Source: Anaeromyxobacter dehalogenans 2CP-C (GTDB lineage Bacteria; Myxococcota; Myxococcia; Myxococcales; Anaeromyxobacteraceae). From it: a DNA stretch of 64,000 bases. The notes below the pieces were generated by a model, which saw nothing but the letters and a program-made list of their open reading frames with translations, did not search any database and was not told the origin of the DNA. Each line of letters begins with the position of its first letter. Position 1 is the stretch's first letter. Location: the NCBI RefSeq assembly GCF_000013385.1, contig NC_007760.1, positions 4,128,001-4,192,000 on the forward strand. Direction: 5' to 3'. A program made the position numbers and the translations under genes. Positions 36,188-45,519 of this stretch are shown piece by piece.

Positions 36188-36499
36188 TCAGCCGGCGATG
36201 CCGGGGATCTTGATGCCGCCGGTGGCCTTGCTCATCGACTCGTCGGCGGCCGTGCGCGCCTTCTCCACCGCCGCGTTCACCGCCGCGGTGATGAGGTCCT
36301 CGAGCATCGCCTTGTCGTTCGGGTCGATCGCCTTCGGATCCACCGTGAGCCGGGTGACCTCGCACTTGCCGTTCATGGCCACCTTGACGAGGCCGCCGCC
36401 GCTCTCGGCCTCGACCGCGATCTCGGCGAGCTTCTCCTTGGCGTCCGCCATGGCCTTCTCCAGCTTCTTGGCCTGGCGCATCAGGTACTGGATGTCCAT
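36188..36499 (-). CDS. ybaB: YbaB/EbfC nucleoid-associated protein
   Basis: 103 residues: an N-terminal helix ([20 protein letters not shown]), then [22 protein letters not shown] and a C-terminal helix ([17 protein letters not shown]). Dimeric DNA-binding protein. Its ATG overlaps the dnaX stop (TGATG), so translation is coupled. Confidence 0.93.
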   Translation of the reverse strand: MDIQYLMRQAKKLEKAMADAKEKLAEIAVEAESGGGLVKVAMNGKCEVTRLTVDPKAIDPNDKAMLEDLITAAVNAAVEKARTAADESMSKATGGIKIPGIAG

Positions 36500-38319
36500 C
36501 ACAGCTCCTCGATCCGGTCGATGGCGCCGTCCAGCACGCGGACGGCCTCCTGGATGTTGGGGTGGGCGCGCGCGGTGTCGCGCACCCGGGCCGAGCGGGC
36601 CATCCGCTCGGCGGCGTCGCTCGCGGCGATCGAGGGCGCGGCCGCGCCGGGGGGCGCCTCGGCCGCCGCGGCGGGCGCCGCCGGCAGCGCCGCGATCGTC
36701 AGCGCCAGCCTGGTGGGGCGCCCGAAGAAGCGGGCGAACACCGCCTCGATCTCGCCGCGCTTCCGCTCGGCGCTCTGCGCGTGGAAGCCGGGCGGGAGCT
36801 GGACCCGCACCTCGCCCTCGCCGAGGCCGAGCAGCGCCGCCTGCTTGAGCGACGCGGCCGCGGTCGGGCTCTCGTGCTCCACCTGCTCGACGGCCGCGCG
36901 CCAGCGATCGGCCGCGCTCGCGGCGGCGCCGGGGTCGGCCGCGGCGGCCGCGGGGGCGGGCGCGGCGGGCGGCGGCGGCGCGGGCGCGGGCTCGGCCTGG
37001 GCGGGCGCCGAGCCGGCGGCGCACCCGGGCGTCCCGAACGCGGGGAGCTCGCGCCAGCCCGAGGCGGCGGCGGCGCCGCGCGCAGGGGCGGCGGGCGGGG
37101 CCGGCGGCGCGGAGCCGGAGGCCGGCGCGGCGGGCGCGGGCGGCGCGGCAGGGCCGCCGGCGGCGCGAGGCGGCGGGAGCGGCGCGCCGCGGGCGAGCGC
37201 CTCGACGCGCGCCACCAGCTCGGAGACCTGCGCGCCGGGGGCGAGGAACACGCCCTCGAGCAGCGCCACCTCGAGCGCGTAGCGCGGCTGCTCGGCGAGC
37301 TTCACGTCCACCACCGCGCGCTGCGCCAGGTCGAACAGGCGCGTGAGCTGCGCCGCGTCGGCGGCCGCGGCCTGCGCGCGCACCTCGGCGAGCTCCGCGT
37401 CCGGCAGGTCGATGGGCGCCTGCGGCACGAGCCTCGCCACCACCACGTTGCGCAGGTGCCGGACGAGCTCCTCGGCGAGCCGCTTCACCTCGAGGCCGCG
37501 GTCGTGCAGCGCCTCGATCTCGCGCAGCAGCGCGGCGCCGTCGCGCCCGACCAGCGCCGCCGCGATGCGCGACACCGCCGCCGCGTCCACCGCGCCGAGC
37601 GCCTCCGCCACCGCGTCGTCGCCGGGCGCGTCGCCGCAGGCGGCCCGCACCTGGTCGAGCAGCGACAGCGCGTCGCGCATGCCGCCCTCGGCCTGCCGCG
37701 CCACCAGCGCCAGCGCGGCCGGGGACAGCCGCATCCCCTCCTCCGCCGCGACCTTGGCGAGCTGATCGGCGATCTGCTGGAGCGTGAGGCGCCGGAAGTC
37801 GAAGCGCTGGCAGCGCGAGAGGATGGTCTCGGGGACCTTGTGGACGTCGGTGGTGGCCAGCACGAACTTCACGTGCGGCGGCGGCTCCTCCAGCGTCTTC
37901 AGGAGCGCGTTGAACGCGCCCTGCGACAGCATGTGGACCTCGTCCACCACGAACACCTTGAAGCGGTCGCGGGCGGGCCGGTACTTCACCGCCTCGACGA
38001 TGTCGCGGACGTTGTCCACGCCGTTGTTGGAGGCGGCGTCGATCTCCACCACGTCCACCGCGCGCCCCTCGGCGATCTCGACGCAGGGGGTGCAGACGCC
38101 GCACGGCTCGGCGGTCGGGCCCTGCTCGCAGTTGAGCGCCTTCGCCACCAGGCGGGCGGTGGTGGTCTTGCCGACGCCGCGCGGGCCGGTGAACAGGAAG
38201 GCGTGGGCGAGCTGGCCGGTCTTGAGCGCGTTCGACAGCGTCCGGACCACGTGCTCCTGGCCGGACATCTCGCCGAAGCGCTGCGGCCGGTACTTGCGGG
38301 CGAGGACGAGGTAAGCCAT
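36499..38319 (-). CDS. dnaX: DNA polymerase III subunit gamma/tau
   Basis: 606 residues. The clamp-loader ATPase: Walker [10 protein letters not shown] (45-53), zinc module Cys64, Cys73, Cys76, Cys79, VVDEVHMLS (Walker B) and the sensor region [14 protein letters not shown] long Ala/Pro-rich linker (~400-490) precedes the tau-type domain near the C terminus ([20 protein letters not shown]). No slippery A-run for a programmed frameshift was noticed. First protein gene downstream of the SRP RNA. Confidence 0.95.
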   Translation of the reverse strand: MAYLVLARKYRPQRFGEMSGQEHVVRTLSNALKTGQLAHAFLFTGPRGVGKTTTARLVAKALNCEQGPTAEPCGVCTPCVEIAEGRAVDVVEIDAASNNGVDNVRDIVEAVKYRPARDRFKVFVVDEVHMLSQGAFNALLKTLEEPPPHVKFVLATTDVHKVPETILSRCQRFDFRRLTLQQIADQLAKVAAEEGMRLSPAALALVARQAEGGMRDALSLLDQVRAACGDAPGDDAVAEALGAVDAAAVSRIAAALVGRDGAALLREIEALHDRGLEVKRLAEELVRHLRNVVVARLVPQAPIDLPDAELAEVRAQAAAADAAQLTRLFDLAQRAVVDVKLAEQPRYALEVALLEGVFLAPGAQVSELVARVEALARGAPLPPPRAAGGPAAPPAPAAPASGSAPPAPPAAPARGAAAASGWRELPAFGTPGCAAGSAPAQAEPAPAPPPPAAPAPAAAAADPGAAASAADRWRAAVEQVEHESPTAAASLKQAALLGLGEGEVRVQLPPGFHAQSAERKRGEIEAVFARFFGRPTRLALTIAALPAAPAAAAEAPPGAAAPSIAASDAAERMARSARVRDTARAHPNIQEAVRVLDGAIDRIEEL

Positions 38320-38368
38320 TGGGATCGGTCACCGCGGGGGCGGGGCGCGCCTCACGTTCCAGCAAAAA

Positions 38369-38477
38369 GAGCCGGCCCACAATCCCCGGGCGCACGGAAG
38401 ACCACCTACCGTTGCTCCCTTCCGGGCCTGGCGGGGTTTGGTGACCCCCACGTCGCCCGAGGATTCTGGGCCGGCTC
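38369..38477 (-). ncRNA. ffs: Signal recognition particle RNA (4.5S type)
   Basis: On the - strand the conserved SRP domain IV reads CAGGCCCGGAAGGGAGCAACGG, with the GGAAG tetraloop region and the asymmetric loop. The two ends pair (GAGCCGGCCCA with GGGCCGGCTC), giving a 109-base hairpin RNA. A run of five T follows the 3' end (38364-38368), so the closing stem also serves as an intrinsic terminator. The RNA pairs with Ffh to target nascent membrane proteins. It lies just upstream of dnaX, a common order. Confidence 0.92.
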
Positions 38478-38536
38478 GCCCGGCGCATCGCCGGCTCGCG
38501 GTTCCCACCTTCTTAACGTCCTGGGAACCCCGTTGC

Positions 38537-38626
38537 TGGCGGAGAGGGTGGGATTTGAACCCACGGTACCGTTCCCGGTACACACGATTTCCAGTCGTGC
38601 ACCTTCAACCGCTCGGTCACCTCTCC
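38537..38626 (-). tRNA. tRNA-Ser (GGA)
   Basis: 90 bases including an encoded CCA. The acceptor stem is GGAGAGG/CCTCTCC with discriminator G; the anticodon loop CTGGAAA reads GGA. The long variable arm (GTGTACCGGGAACGGTACC) is typical of serine tRNAs, and the T-loop is GTTCAAATC. Confidence 0.96.
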
Positions 38627-38636
38627 TTATACCTGG

Positions 38637-38776
38637 GGGAGTGCTCGGCTCCCCTGTGCTTCGCCAGGGGAGCCTGCGCTCCCCCAGACCCCCTGCTCGC
38701 TACGGCCCACGCTACCGCGTGGGCCTGCGCTCGCTGAGGTTACTGCTTCCAACTCTCCAGGGAGTGCTCGGCTCCC
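38637..38776. repeat. Direct repeat and hairpins between the two tRNA-Ser genes
   Basis: GGGAGTGCTCGGCTCCC occurs at 38637-38653 and again at 38760-38776 (17 bp, identical). Between them are perfect hairpins CTCCCCTG/CAGGGGAG (38649-38672) and CCCACGC/GCGTGGG (38706-38723). No open reading frame is convincing in the 278 bases between the tRNAs. Possibly processing structures in a joint tRNA transcript, or a small repeat element. Confidence 0.5.
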
Positions 38777-38904
38777 TCCCTGGCGGTGGGGCCGAACGGG
38801 CCCCGTGATGTCTTCTCGGGAGCTCTCGATGCCTCTCCCCTGACCTCGGCTCCGGCCTCGTCTGTTCTCGCCGCAGCGAGCGAGCCCGCAGTCGTGGTCC
38901 AAAT

Positions 38905-38995
38905 TGGCGGAGAGCGAGGGATTCGAACCCCCGGTACCGTTGCCGGTACACCTGATTTCGAGTCAGGCGCCTTCGACCAGCTCGGCCAGCTCTCC
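38905..38995 (-). tRNA. tRNA-Ser (CGA)
   Basis: 91 bases with an encoded CCA. Acceptor stem GGAGAGC/GCTCTCC with discriminator G, anticodon loop CTCGAAA (CGA), long variable arm (GTGTACCGGCAACGGTACC), T-loop GTTCGAATC. The variable arm is almost identical to that of the neighbouring tRNA-Ser(GGA), suggesting duplication. Confidence 0.96.
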
Positions 38996-39003
38996 GCCGG
39001 CGG

Positions 39004-39031
39004 GTTTAACCGATCTCCCGGGGCGTGCCAA
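39004..39031 (-). promoter_or_regulatory. Promoter of tRNA-Ser(CGA)
   Basis: TTGGCA (39026-39031) and TTAAAC (39004-39009) on the - strand, 16 bases apart, with the predicted start at ~38997, two bases before the mature tRNA. It may also drive the tRNA-Ser(GGA) gene downstream. Confidence 0.55.
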
Positions 39032-39056
39032 GGGGGAAGGCTCGCCTACCCCTCGC

Positions 39057-39539
39057 CTAACCCTCGCCGCCGTTGCCGTTTCCGTTCCCGGCGCCCCGGC
39101 GGGCCCGGAAGAAGGCCCGGAGGAGCTCGCCGGACTCCTCGGCCAGCAGGCCGCGCTCCACCGGGAACCGGTGGTTCAGCCGGGGGTCCGCCGACAGGTC
39201 CTGGAGGGAGCCGGTGCAGCCGGCCTTGGGATCGCTCGCCCCGTAGACGAGCCGGTCGATGCGGGCGAGCACCATGGCGCCGGCGCACATGGCGCAGGGC
39301 TCGAGCGTCACCACCAGCGTGACGCCGGTGAGGCGCCAGCGCCCGAGGGTGCGCGCCGCCTCCTGGATCGCGAGGAGCTCCGCGTGCGCGGTGGGATCGC
39401 GCGCCGCCTCGCGGGCGTTCGCGCCGCGGCCGACCACGCGGCCCTCGAACAGCGCCACCGCGCCGACCGGCACCTCGCCGCGGGCCGCCGCCTCGCGCGC
39501 CAGCCCCAGCGCCTCCTGCATCGCCTCGCGCTCGTCCAC
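39057..39539 (-). CDS. tadA: tRNA-specific adenosine deaminase
   Basis: 160 residues from a GTG at 39539. Catalytic zinc site: His52-Ala-Glu54 in PTAHAELLAI and Pro81-Cys82-x2-Cys85 (LEPCAMC). ARIDRLVYGASDPKAGC is the TadA-type substrate loop. It converts A34 to inosine in tRNA-Arg. The C-terminal tail is Gly/Asn-rich. It lies next to two tRNA genes, on the same strand. An ATG at 39521 is an alternative start but would trim the first helix. Confidence 0.9.
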   Translation of the reverse strand: MDEREAMQEALGLAREAAARGEVPVGAVALFEGRVVGRGANAREAARDPTAHAELLAIQEAARTLGRWRLTGVTLVVTLEPCAMCAGAMVLARIDRLVYGASDPKAGCTGSLQDLSADPRLNHRFPVERGLLAEESGELLRAFFRARRGAGNGNGNGGEG

Positions 39540-39793
39540 GCGCCCTACATACCCCGACCGCGGGCGCCCGCGCACGCGCGCCGCGGCGCCGCAGGGTGAC
39601 CGAGCACCCGCGGTGAATCCTCCGGGTCGCCGCCCCGACCCGCGCGCCGCGTCCGGAAGCGCGCGCCGGGCCTCCACTCCTGGTCACGTCCGCGCCGGAC
39701 GGCGTTCCGCCCTTCCGAGCACGTTCACGATTCGTCGCAGTCACCGCCGGCGAAGGCCGGCCGCCTCACCCCTCTCGCCGACCGGAGCCCTCC

Positions 39794-42640
39794 ATGAAGC
39801 CCACCCGCCGTACCCTGGTCGCCCTGCTCTGCGCGGCGGCCGCCTGCTCCGGCGGCGACGACGCCGCCCCGTCCGCCCTGCCGGTGAGCGTGACCGCCGC
39901 GCCCGCGCTGGTGAAGGCGGACGGCGCCGCGACGGTCACCGTCCACGTGCGCGCCGGCAAGGGGCCGGTCGCGGTGGTGGCGAGCCGCGGCACGTTCCTC
40001 GGCACCGGCACCAGCACCGCCACGCTCGCCGCGGCCGAGGGCGACCTCACGCTCGTCACCTGCGACCAGCGGCTCGACCCCGCGTGCTGGGGCCCGGTGT
40101 CGGTGACCGCGTCGGACGCGTCGCTGGCGTACGGCCTCGCGCAGGTCACGTTCATGGGCGCCGAGGTCTGCGACAACGGCGTGCCGGACGCGGGCAACCC
40201 GGCGGCGGACTGCGCCGCGGCCGAGTGCGCCGGCGCGACCTGCCGCACCGGGGCGGGGGCGGTCGGGACCTGCGCCGCCGGCGCGTGCACGTGCACGCCC
40301 GACGCCGGCCAGCCGGGCGGCGAGACCGCCTGCGACGACGCCCGCGACAACGACTGCGACGGCGGGGTGGACTGCGCCGACGCGGGGTGCGCCGGACGCC
40401 GCTGCCTGGCCGCGGGCGGGGCGGTGGGCGCCTGCGCCCAGGGCGCCTGCGTGTGCACGCCCGCGTCCGCGGGCGAGACCGCCTGCGGCGACGGGCGGGA
40501 CGACGACTGCGACGGCCGGGTGGACTGCGAGGACGCGGACTGCGGCGGCGCGACCTGCGCCACCGCCGACGGGCGGGCGGGCGCGTGCGCCGGCGGCACC
40601 TGCGCGCCGGTGGCCTGCGACGCCACCGAGACGGCCGAGGTGTCCTGCGCGAACCGGCTCGACGACGACTGCGACGGCCTGGTGGACTGCGCGGAGGCCG
40701 CCTGCGACGGGCAGGCGTGCGACGCCGCCGCCGGCGCGCGCTGGGCCTGCCGCGGCCGCCGCTGCACCGACCTCGCCTCGGGCGTGGCGCTCGCGCTCGC
40801 CCCGGCCCGCGCCCGCATCCCGGCCGACGGCCGCGCCACCACCGCCGTCACGGTGACGCTGGCGCGAGAGGGCGTGCCCGCGGCGGGCGAGCAGGTGGTG
40901 CTGACCACCACGCTGGGCGCGTTCCAGGCCGAGTCCGGCCCGGCCGCGAGCGTCACCGTGGTGACCGACGGCGCCGGCGTGGCGGCCGCGACCTTCGTCT
41001 CCGCCGCGGAGGGCGGCACGGCCCACCTCACCGCCCGCCTCGCGGCCGCGCCGGTCGAGATCACCGCGTCGGTGCGCATGCCGGCGCTGGCGCAGATCTC
41101 CGCGCAGCCCGCGCCGGCGTTCCCGGTGATGGGCGTGCGCGACTCCGGCTGGAACGAGGCGAACGCGGTGACGTTCACGCTCGTCGGCGACGACGGCCTC
41201 GCCTACCCGGATGGCCTGGAGGTCCACCTGGAGCACCCGCGGCTGGGCGGCTCCGACCTGCACGGCGCGATCCCGTGCGCCGTGCCGGGCCCGGCGTGCA
41301 GCGCGGTGCGCGCCGCGACCACCTCCGGCGGCGCCGCGCCGGACACGCTCGGGCAGGTCCGCGCCACGCTCCAGTCCGGCACCGTGGCCGGCACGCTCAC
41401 CCTGACCGCGACCGCCACCGCCGGCGGCCAGACCCGCTCGGCCGTGCTCCAGCCCGGCGTGCCCGTCGTCGGCGCCCGGCCCAGCGCCGGCGCGTTCACG
41501 CTCGTGTGCGACCCCGGGAACGTGGAGGCGCTCGCCGAGACCGACTGCGGCGCGTCGCTGGTGGACGCGGCGTTCACCTGCGTGGCGGTGCTGCAGGACC
41601 GCCACCAGAACATGCTCGGGCGCGCGACCGCGGTGACGTTCCACTCCGAGGCGAGCCGCGCCGCCCTCGCGCGCACCACGCCCGACCTCCAGCCCGGCAT
41701 GGACCCGCCGGCGCAGCGCGACCTGGGCCTCGCGTCCGGCCTGTTCGCGACGCTGGGCGGCTACCTGCCGGAGGACGTGGCGCCGCGCGTCGGCGAGCCG
41801 TCGGTCACGTACGCCGACGCGTGCGGCACCCGCACGCACAACCCGCGCGACGGCGTGGTCTCCGTGATCGCGGTGGCCGACGGCGAGGAGGCGTTCACCG
41901 ACCTCGACGGCGACGGCCGGTACGACGCGGGCGAGCCGTTCGTGGATCTGCCGGAGCCGTTCGTGGACGCGGACGACGACGGCCAGCACGATCCCGGCGA
42001 GGCGTTCGTGGACGTGGACGGCTCGGGCGGCTGGACCGCGGCGAACGGACGGTGGGACGCGCTCACCAGGATCTGGACGCAGACGGTGGTGGTGTTCACC
42101 GGGCCGCCGCTCGGGCCGACCGCCGCCACCGGGGGTGCGGGGCTGCTCGGCACCCGGTGGGCCGCGCTCCCCGCCGCCGGCGAGGGCGCGTGCACCCCGA
42201 CCCCCCCGGCCGCCCCGTTCGCGCTCACGCCCGGTGACGTGCCCAGCCGGGCGACCTACGCGGTGTACGCGGCGGACGTGAACCTGAACCTGCTCCCGGC
42301 GGCCACCTCCTACGCGGTCGCGGTGCGCGCCCCGTCCAAGATCGCCGCCGCCTACCGGGGGCTCGACGCCTACCCGGACGGCCGCGGCCTCGAGTTCACC
42401 TACCAGCCCTGCAACGCGGCCGACGCCTGCGGCACGCGCTGCCCGGTGGACAGCGTGGGACCGTGCCGGATGGTGGCGCGGCTCGGCGGGTTCACCTGCG
42501 GCGTGGGCGCGTCGGTGACGCTGACCGCCGGCAAGGAGGCGGATCCGTACGCGCCGAGCGAGGTGGACTGGATCGTGGACTCGCCCATCCCGCTCCCGCT
42601 GGAGGTTCCCGTCACCGGGACCAGCGGGGCCGCGCCCTGA
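39794..42640 (+). CDS. Large lipoprotein with MopE-like Cys repeats and Ig-like domains
   Basis: 948 residues. A lipoprotein signal ends in CAAAACSGG. Residues ~125-320 have repeated Cys/Asp units of the MopE type (NDCDGGVDCADAGCAG, DDCDGRVDCEDADC, DDCDGLVDCAEAAC). Residues ~325-430 form a Big-1 invasin-like domain (ARIPADGRATTAVTVTLA ... GVAAATFVSAAEGGTAHLT), followed by a second Ig-like region. Around 700-735 are EF-hand/dockerin-like Asp repeats (DLDGDGRYDAGEPFVD, DADDDGQHDPGEAFVD). The repeats suggest metal (Ca or Cu) binding on the cell surface. Monocistronic by spacing. Confidence 0.72.
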   Translation: MKPTRRTLVALLCAAAACSGGDDAAPSALPVSVTAAPALVKADGAATVTVHVRAGKGPVAVVASRGTFLGTGTSTATLAAAEGDLTLVTCDQRLDPACWGPVSVTASDASLAYGLAQVTFMGAEVCDNGVPDAGNPAADCAAAECAGATCRTGAGAVGTCAAGACTCTPDAGQPGGETACDDARDNDCDGGVDCADAGCAGRRCLAAGGAVGACAQGACVCTPASAGETACGDGRDDDCDGRVDCEDADCGGATCATADGRAGACAGGTCAPVACDATETAEVSCANRLDDDCDGLVDCAEAACDGQACDAAAGARWACRGRRCTDLASGVALALAPARARIPADGRATTAVTVTLAREGVPAAGEQVVLTTTLGAFQAESGPAASVTVVTDGAGVAAATFVSAAEGGTAHLTARLAAAPVEITASVRMPALAQISAQPAPAFPVMGVRDSGWNEANAVTFTLVGDDGLAYPDGLEVHLEHPRLGGSDLHGAIPCAVPGPACSAVRAATTSGGAAPDTLGQVRATLQSGTVAGTLTLTATATAGGQTRSAVLQPGVPVVGARPSAGAFTLVCDPGNVEALAETDCGASLVDAAFTCVAVLQDRHQNMLGRATAVTFHSEASRAALARTTPDLQPGMDPPAQRDLGLASGLFATLGGYLPEDVAPRVGEPSVTYADACGTRTHNPRDGVVSVIAVADGEEAFTDLDGDGRYDAGEPFVDLPEPFVDADDDGQHDPGEAFVDVDGSGGWTAANGRWDALTRIWTQTVVVFTGPPLGPTAATGGAGLLGTRWAALPAAGEGACTPTPPAAPFALTPGDVPSRATYAVYAADVNLNLLPAATSYAVAVRAPSKIAAAYRGLDAYPDGRGLEFTYQPCNAADACGTRCPVDSVGPCRMVARLGGFTCGVGASVTLTAGKEADPYAPSEVDWIVDSPIPLPLEVPVTGTSGAAP

Positions 42641-42655
42641 TCGTCGCGGTCCGCT

Positions 42656-42677
42656 CCGGGCCCGTCCGCGGGCCCGG
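42656..42677. terminator. Hairpin between convergent genes
   Basis: A perfect 8-bp stem CCGGGCCC / GGGCCCGG with a six-base loop, midway between the lipoprotein gene and the radical SAM gene. Probable bidirectional terminator. Confidence 0.55.
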
Positions 42678-42689
42678 GGCGGGCGCCAG

Positions 42690-44459
42690 TCAGGCGGGGC
42701 GGGCCGGCGCGGCGAGCTGCACCACCGCCGGCTCGAGCTCCGGGTGGTCGGCGCAGTCGAGGCCGCAGGCGCGGCAGGTGTCCACCGCGCACTTGGGCGT
42801 GAGCTTCGACGCGACCCCGCGCCGCAGCTCCCGGGCCAGGAACCGCTTCTCGAGGCCCTGGTCGAGGAAGTCCCAGGGCAAGGTCTCCTCGACGCCGGCC
42901 TCGCGCAGCACGAAGAAGTCCGGATCGTGCGGCCAGCGCGCCAGCGCCTTGCGCAGGTCGCCGCCGGTCTCGCGGTGCGCCAGCTCGAGCAGGTCCGCCA
43001 CCCGGCGGTCGCCGCGCGAGAGCAGCGTCTGGAGGTAGGCCTCGCGCGGGCTGAAGAAGTCCACGTCGATGCCGAGCGGCCGCAGCGTCTTCTCCAGCAG
43101 CTTGCGCTTCGCCTCCAGGCACTTGCGGTCGTGCATGGGCAGCCACTGGAACGGCGTCCACGGCTTCGGCACGAACGGGTTCACCGACAGCGAGATGCGC
43201 CCCATGCGCCCGCGCTTGCGGGCCCACGGCAGCATCACCTCCTCGCGGATCCGCACCGCGATCCGCGCCATCCCCAGCACGTCGTCGTCGGTCTCGGCGG
43301 GCAGGCCGCACATGAAGTACATCTTCACGTGCTGCATCCCCTGCGAGAGCGCGTTCTCCGCCGCCTGGACGATCTGGTCGTCGGTGAAGTCCTTGTTGAT
43401 CACCCGGCGCATCTTCTCGGTGCCGGCCTCGGGGGCGATGGTGATCGACCGCTCGCCACCCTCCGCCATGCGCCGCGCCAGCGGCGTCGTGATCGCGTCC
43501 ACCCGCAGCGACGACGGGCTGAACGTGCCGCCCTGCTCGCCGATGAAGCAGGTGAGCGCGTCGAGGCCGGTGTAGTCGCTCGTGTCCGGGCCGATGAGGC
43601 CGATGCGCTGGCCGCGGGCGATCCCCTCGCGCACCTCGGCGCGGAGCCGCTCCAGGTCCACCTCGCGGTAGGGGCGCTGCACGAACCCGGCGGCGCAGAA
43701 CCGGCACCCCCACAGGCAGCCGCGCGCCACCTCGGTGAGGAACAGGTCGCCGAACTGCGCGTCGGGGCTGTCCACCACCCGCGAGGTGGGCACCTGCCGG
43801 AGGTTCGGGACGTAGCAGCGGCGGACGCGCTCCGGCGCCCCCTCGCGCGGCGCGAAGCGCGTGACCCACGCGCCGCCGGGATCCCGCGTGTCGGAGTACT
43901 CGACGTCGTACAGCCCGGGCACGTAGCCGCCGGGCAGCCGCGCCACCCGCCGGAGCAGCTCGGCGCGGGCGGGCCGCTCCTCGCGGGCGGCGCGGGCGAG
44001 CGCCAGGAACGGCCCGACCAGCTCCTCGCCCTCGCCCACCAGGAACGCGTCGAAGAACGGCGCCAGCGGCTCGGGGTTGATCTGCACCGCGATGCCGCCC
44101 CCCAGGACGAGCGGGTGGCGCTCGTCGCGGTCGGCGCTGCGGAGCGGCAGGCCGGCGCGGTCGAGCAGCTCGAGCACGTGGGCGTCGTCGTCCTCGAAGG
44201 AGAGCGAGAACGCGACCACGTCGAAGTCGCGCAGCGGCCGGCCGGACTCGACGGTGCGCGGCTCGCCCCCGTCCTCCGGCAGGAACGCCCGCTCGCAGGC
44301 GACCCCCGGGTCGGCGTTGAACAGCCGGTACACGGCGTGGAACCCGAGGTTCGCCATCCCCAGCCGGTAGGCGTTCGGGTACACGAGGGCCACGCCCAGG
44401 CGCCCGCCCGGCTCCTTGCGGATGGTCCCCCGCTCCCTCGTCGGCTGCGCGCGTTCCAA
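42690..44459 (-). CDS. B12-binding radical SAM protein (TIGR03960-like)
   Basis: 589 residues. The N-terminal region resembles a degenerate cobalamin-binding domain (GVALVYPNAYRLGMANLG ... LPLRSADRDERHPLVLGGG). The radical SAM core at ~245-255 has Cys-x3-Cys-x2-Cys in RGCLWGCRFCAAGF, then SSLRVDAITTPLARRM and ITIAPEAGTEKMRRVINKDF. The C-terminal part matches the family in which TIGR03960 is often followed by a TIGR03936 protein; Cys-rich CAVDTCRACGLDCADHP ends it. Likely RNA- or lipid-modifying; the substrate is not known. The ATG at 44459 diverges from the DsbA-type gene. Confidence 0.82.
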   Translation of the reverse strand: MERAQPTRERGTIRKEPGGRLGVALVYPNAYRLGMANLGFHAVYRLFNADPGVACERAFLPEDGGEPRTVESGRPLRDFDVVAFSLSFEDDDAHVLELLDRAGLPLRSADRDERHPLVLGGGIAVQINPEPLAPFFDAFLVGEGEELVGPFLALARAAREERPARAELLRRVARLPGGYVPGLYDVEYSDTRDPGGAWVTRFAPREGAPERVRRCYVPNLRQVPTSRVVDSPDAQFGDLFLTEVARGCLWGCRFCAAGFVQRPYREVDLERLRAEVREGIARGQRIGLIGPDTSDYTGLDALTCFIGEQGGTFSPSSLRVDAITTPLARRMAEGGERSITIAPEAGTEKMRRVINKDFTDDQIVQAAENALSQGMQHVKMYFMCGLPAETDDDVLGMARIAVRIREEVMLPWARKRGRMGRISLSVNPFVPKPWTPFQWLPMHDRKCLEAKRKLLEKTLRPLGIDVDFFSPREAYLQTLLSRGDRRVADLLELAHRETGGDLRKALARWPHDPDFFVLREAGVEETLPWDFLDQGLEKRFLARELRRGVASKLTPKCAVDTCRACGLDCADHPELEPAVVQLAAPARPA

Positions 44460-44575
44460 GGCCGGTCCTGTCTAAGCAGACCATGGGGGCGGTGCCACGT
44501 TCAAAGCGTGAGCGGCGCCCACGGCCGGCGGGGTCGTACTAGAATCCCGCGACCGCGCTCCCCGGGGCTCCCTCC

Positions 44576-45511
44576 ATGACGATCACCCGCTCGTTCCTCC
44601 TCGCCGCGCTCGCGGCCCTCGGCCTCGCCGGCCTGCCCGCCTGCAAGACCGCCGCGCCGGCACCGGGCGCGCCCGCCGCCGGCGCAGCCGTGCCGGCCTC
44701 CGAGGCGGCCGCCGCCGATCCGCTCGCCGGCGCGGACCTCGACGACCTCACCCCGGAGCAGCGCGCCGTCGTGCGCGACTGGGCCTCGCGGGCGTTCTGC
44801 TACTGCGGCTGCCCCCACACGGTCACGAGCTGCCTGCGCACCCACCAGCCCTGCAAGCACGCCGCGCGGATGACCCAGCTGGCGGCGCGCCTGGTGGCGG
44901 CCGGCGCGAGCCCGTCGGCCCTGCCCGGCCTGGTGGACGACTACTACGCCTCGTTCGACCGCCGCGTCGCGCTCGCCACCGACGGCTTCGGCCCGCCGCT
45001 CGGCGACGCCGCGGCGCCGGTCACGCTGGTCGAGTTCTCCGACTTCACCTGCCCGTTCTGCCGCGGCCTGCGCCCGCAGCTCGAGCGCTTCGTCGAGGAG
45101 CACGCCGGCCGGGTGAAGCTGGTGTTCAAGCCGTTCCCCATCGAGGCGCACCCCGGCGCGCTGGAGGCGGCGCAGGCCGGCGAGTGGGCGCGCGACCAGG
45201 GCGTCTTCTGGCCGCTGCACGACGCGCTGTTCGAGGCGGAGGCGCCGCTCGGCGTGGACGCGATCGCGGAGGCCGCGCGCGCGGCGGGCGGCGACGCGGG
45301 CGACCTGCGCGACGCGCTCGCCAGCCGGAAGTACCTGGACAAGGTCCGCGTCTCGCAGGCGGAGGCGCGCGCGGCCGGGCTGCGCGGCACGCCCACGCTC
45401 TTCCTGAACGGCCGCTACCTGGCCCTGCCCGACTACTCGCCGGCCATGCTGCTGCACGCGCTGGAGGACGAGGAGGAGTGGCAGAAGCACCAGGGCTGGG
45501 AGAAGGACTGA
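44576..45511 (+). CDS. DsbA-type thioredoxin-fold lipoprotein with an N-terminal Cys cluster
   Basis: 311 residues. The signal LAALGLAGLPAC anchors Cys23. Residues ~74-90 contain CYCGCPHTVTSCLRTHQPC, similar to the CcmH/NrfF-type motif region. The thioredoxin domain from ~140 has Cys159-Pro-Phe-Cys162 (DFTCPFCRGL) and the cis-Pro loop GLRGTPTLFLNG. It would make or shuffle disulfides in the periplasm. The N-terminal Cys cluster may be a partner redox site. The next gene begins 8 bases after the stop, so they form an operon with truD. Confidence 0.85.
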   Translation: MTITRSFLLAALAALGLAGLPACKTAAPAPGAPAAGAAVPASEAAAADPLAGADLDDLTPEQRAVVRDWASRAFCYCGCPHTVTSCLRTHQPCKHAARMTQLAARLVAAGASPSALPGLVDDYYASFDRRVALATDGFGPPLGDAAAPVTLVEFSDFTCPFCRGLRPQLERFVEEHAGRVKLVFKPFPIEAHPGALEAAQAGEWARDQGVFWPLHDALFEAEAPLGVDAIAEAARAAGGDAGDLRDALASRKYLDKVRVSQAEARAAGLRGTPTLFLNGRYLALPDYSPAMLLHALEDEEEWQKHQGWEKD

Positions 45512-45519
45512 CCCTGCTC

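Noticed and set aside
38627-38632. GTATAA as a separate -10 box for tRNA-Ser(GGA)
   Set aside because: It abuts the mature tRNA end, so the start would fall inside the tRNA, and no -35 box is present.
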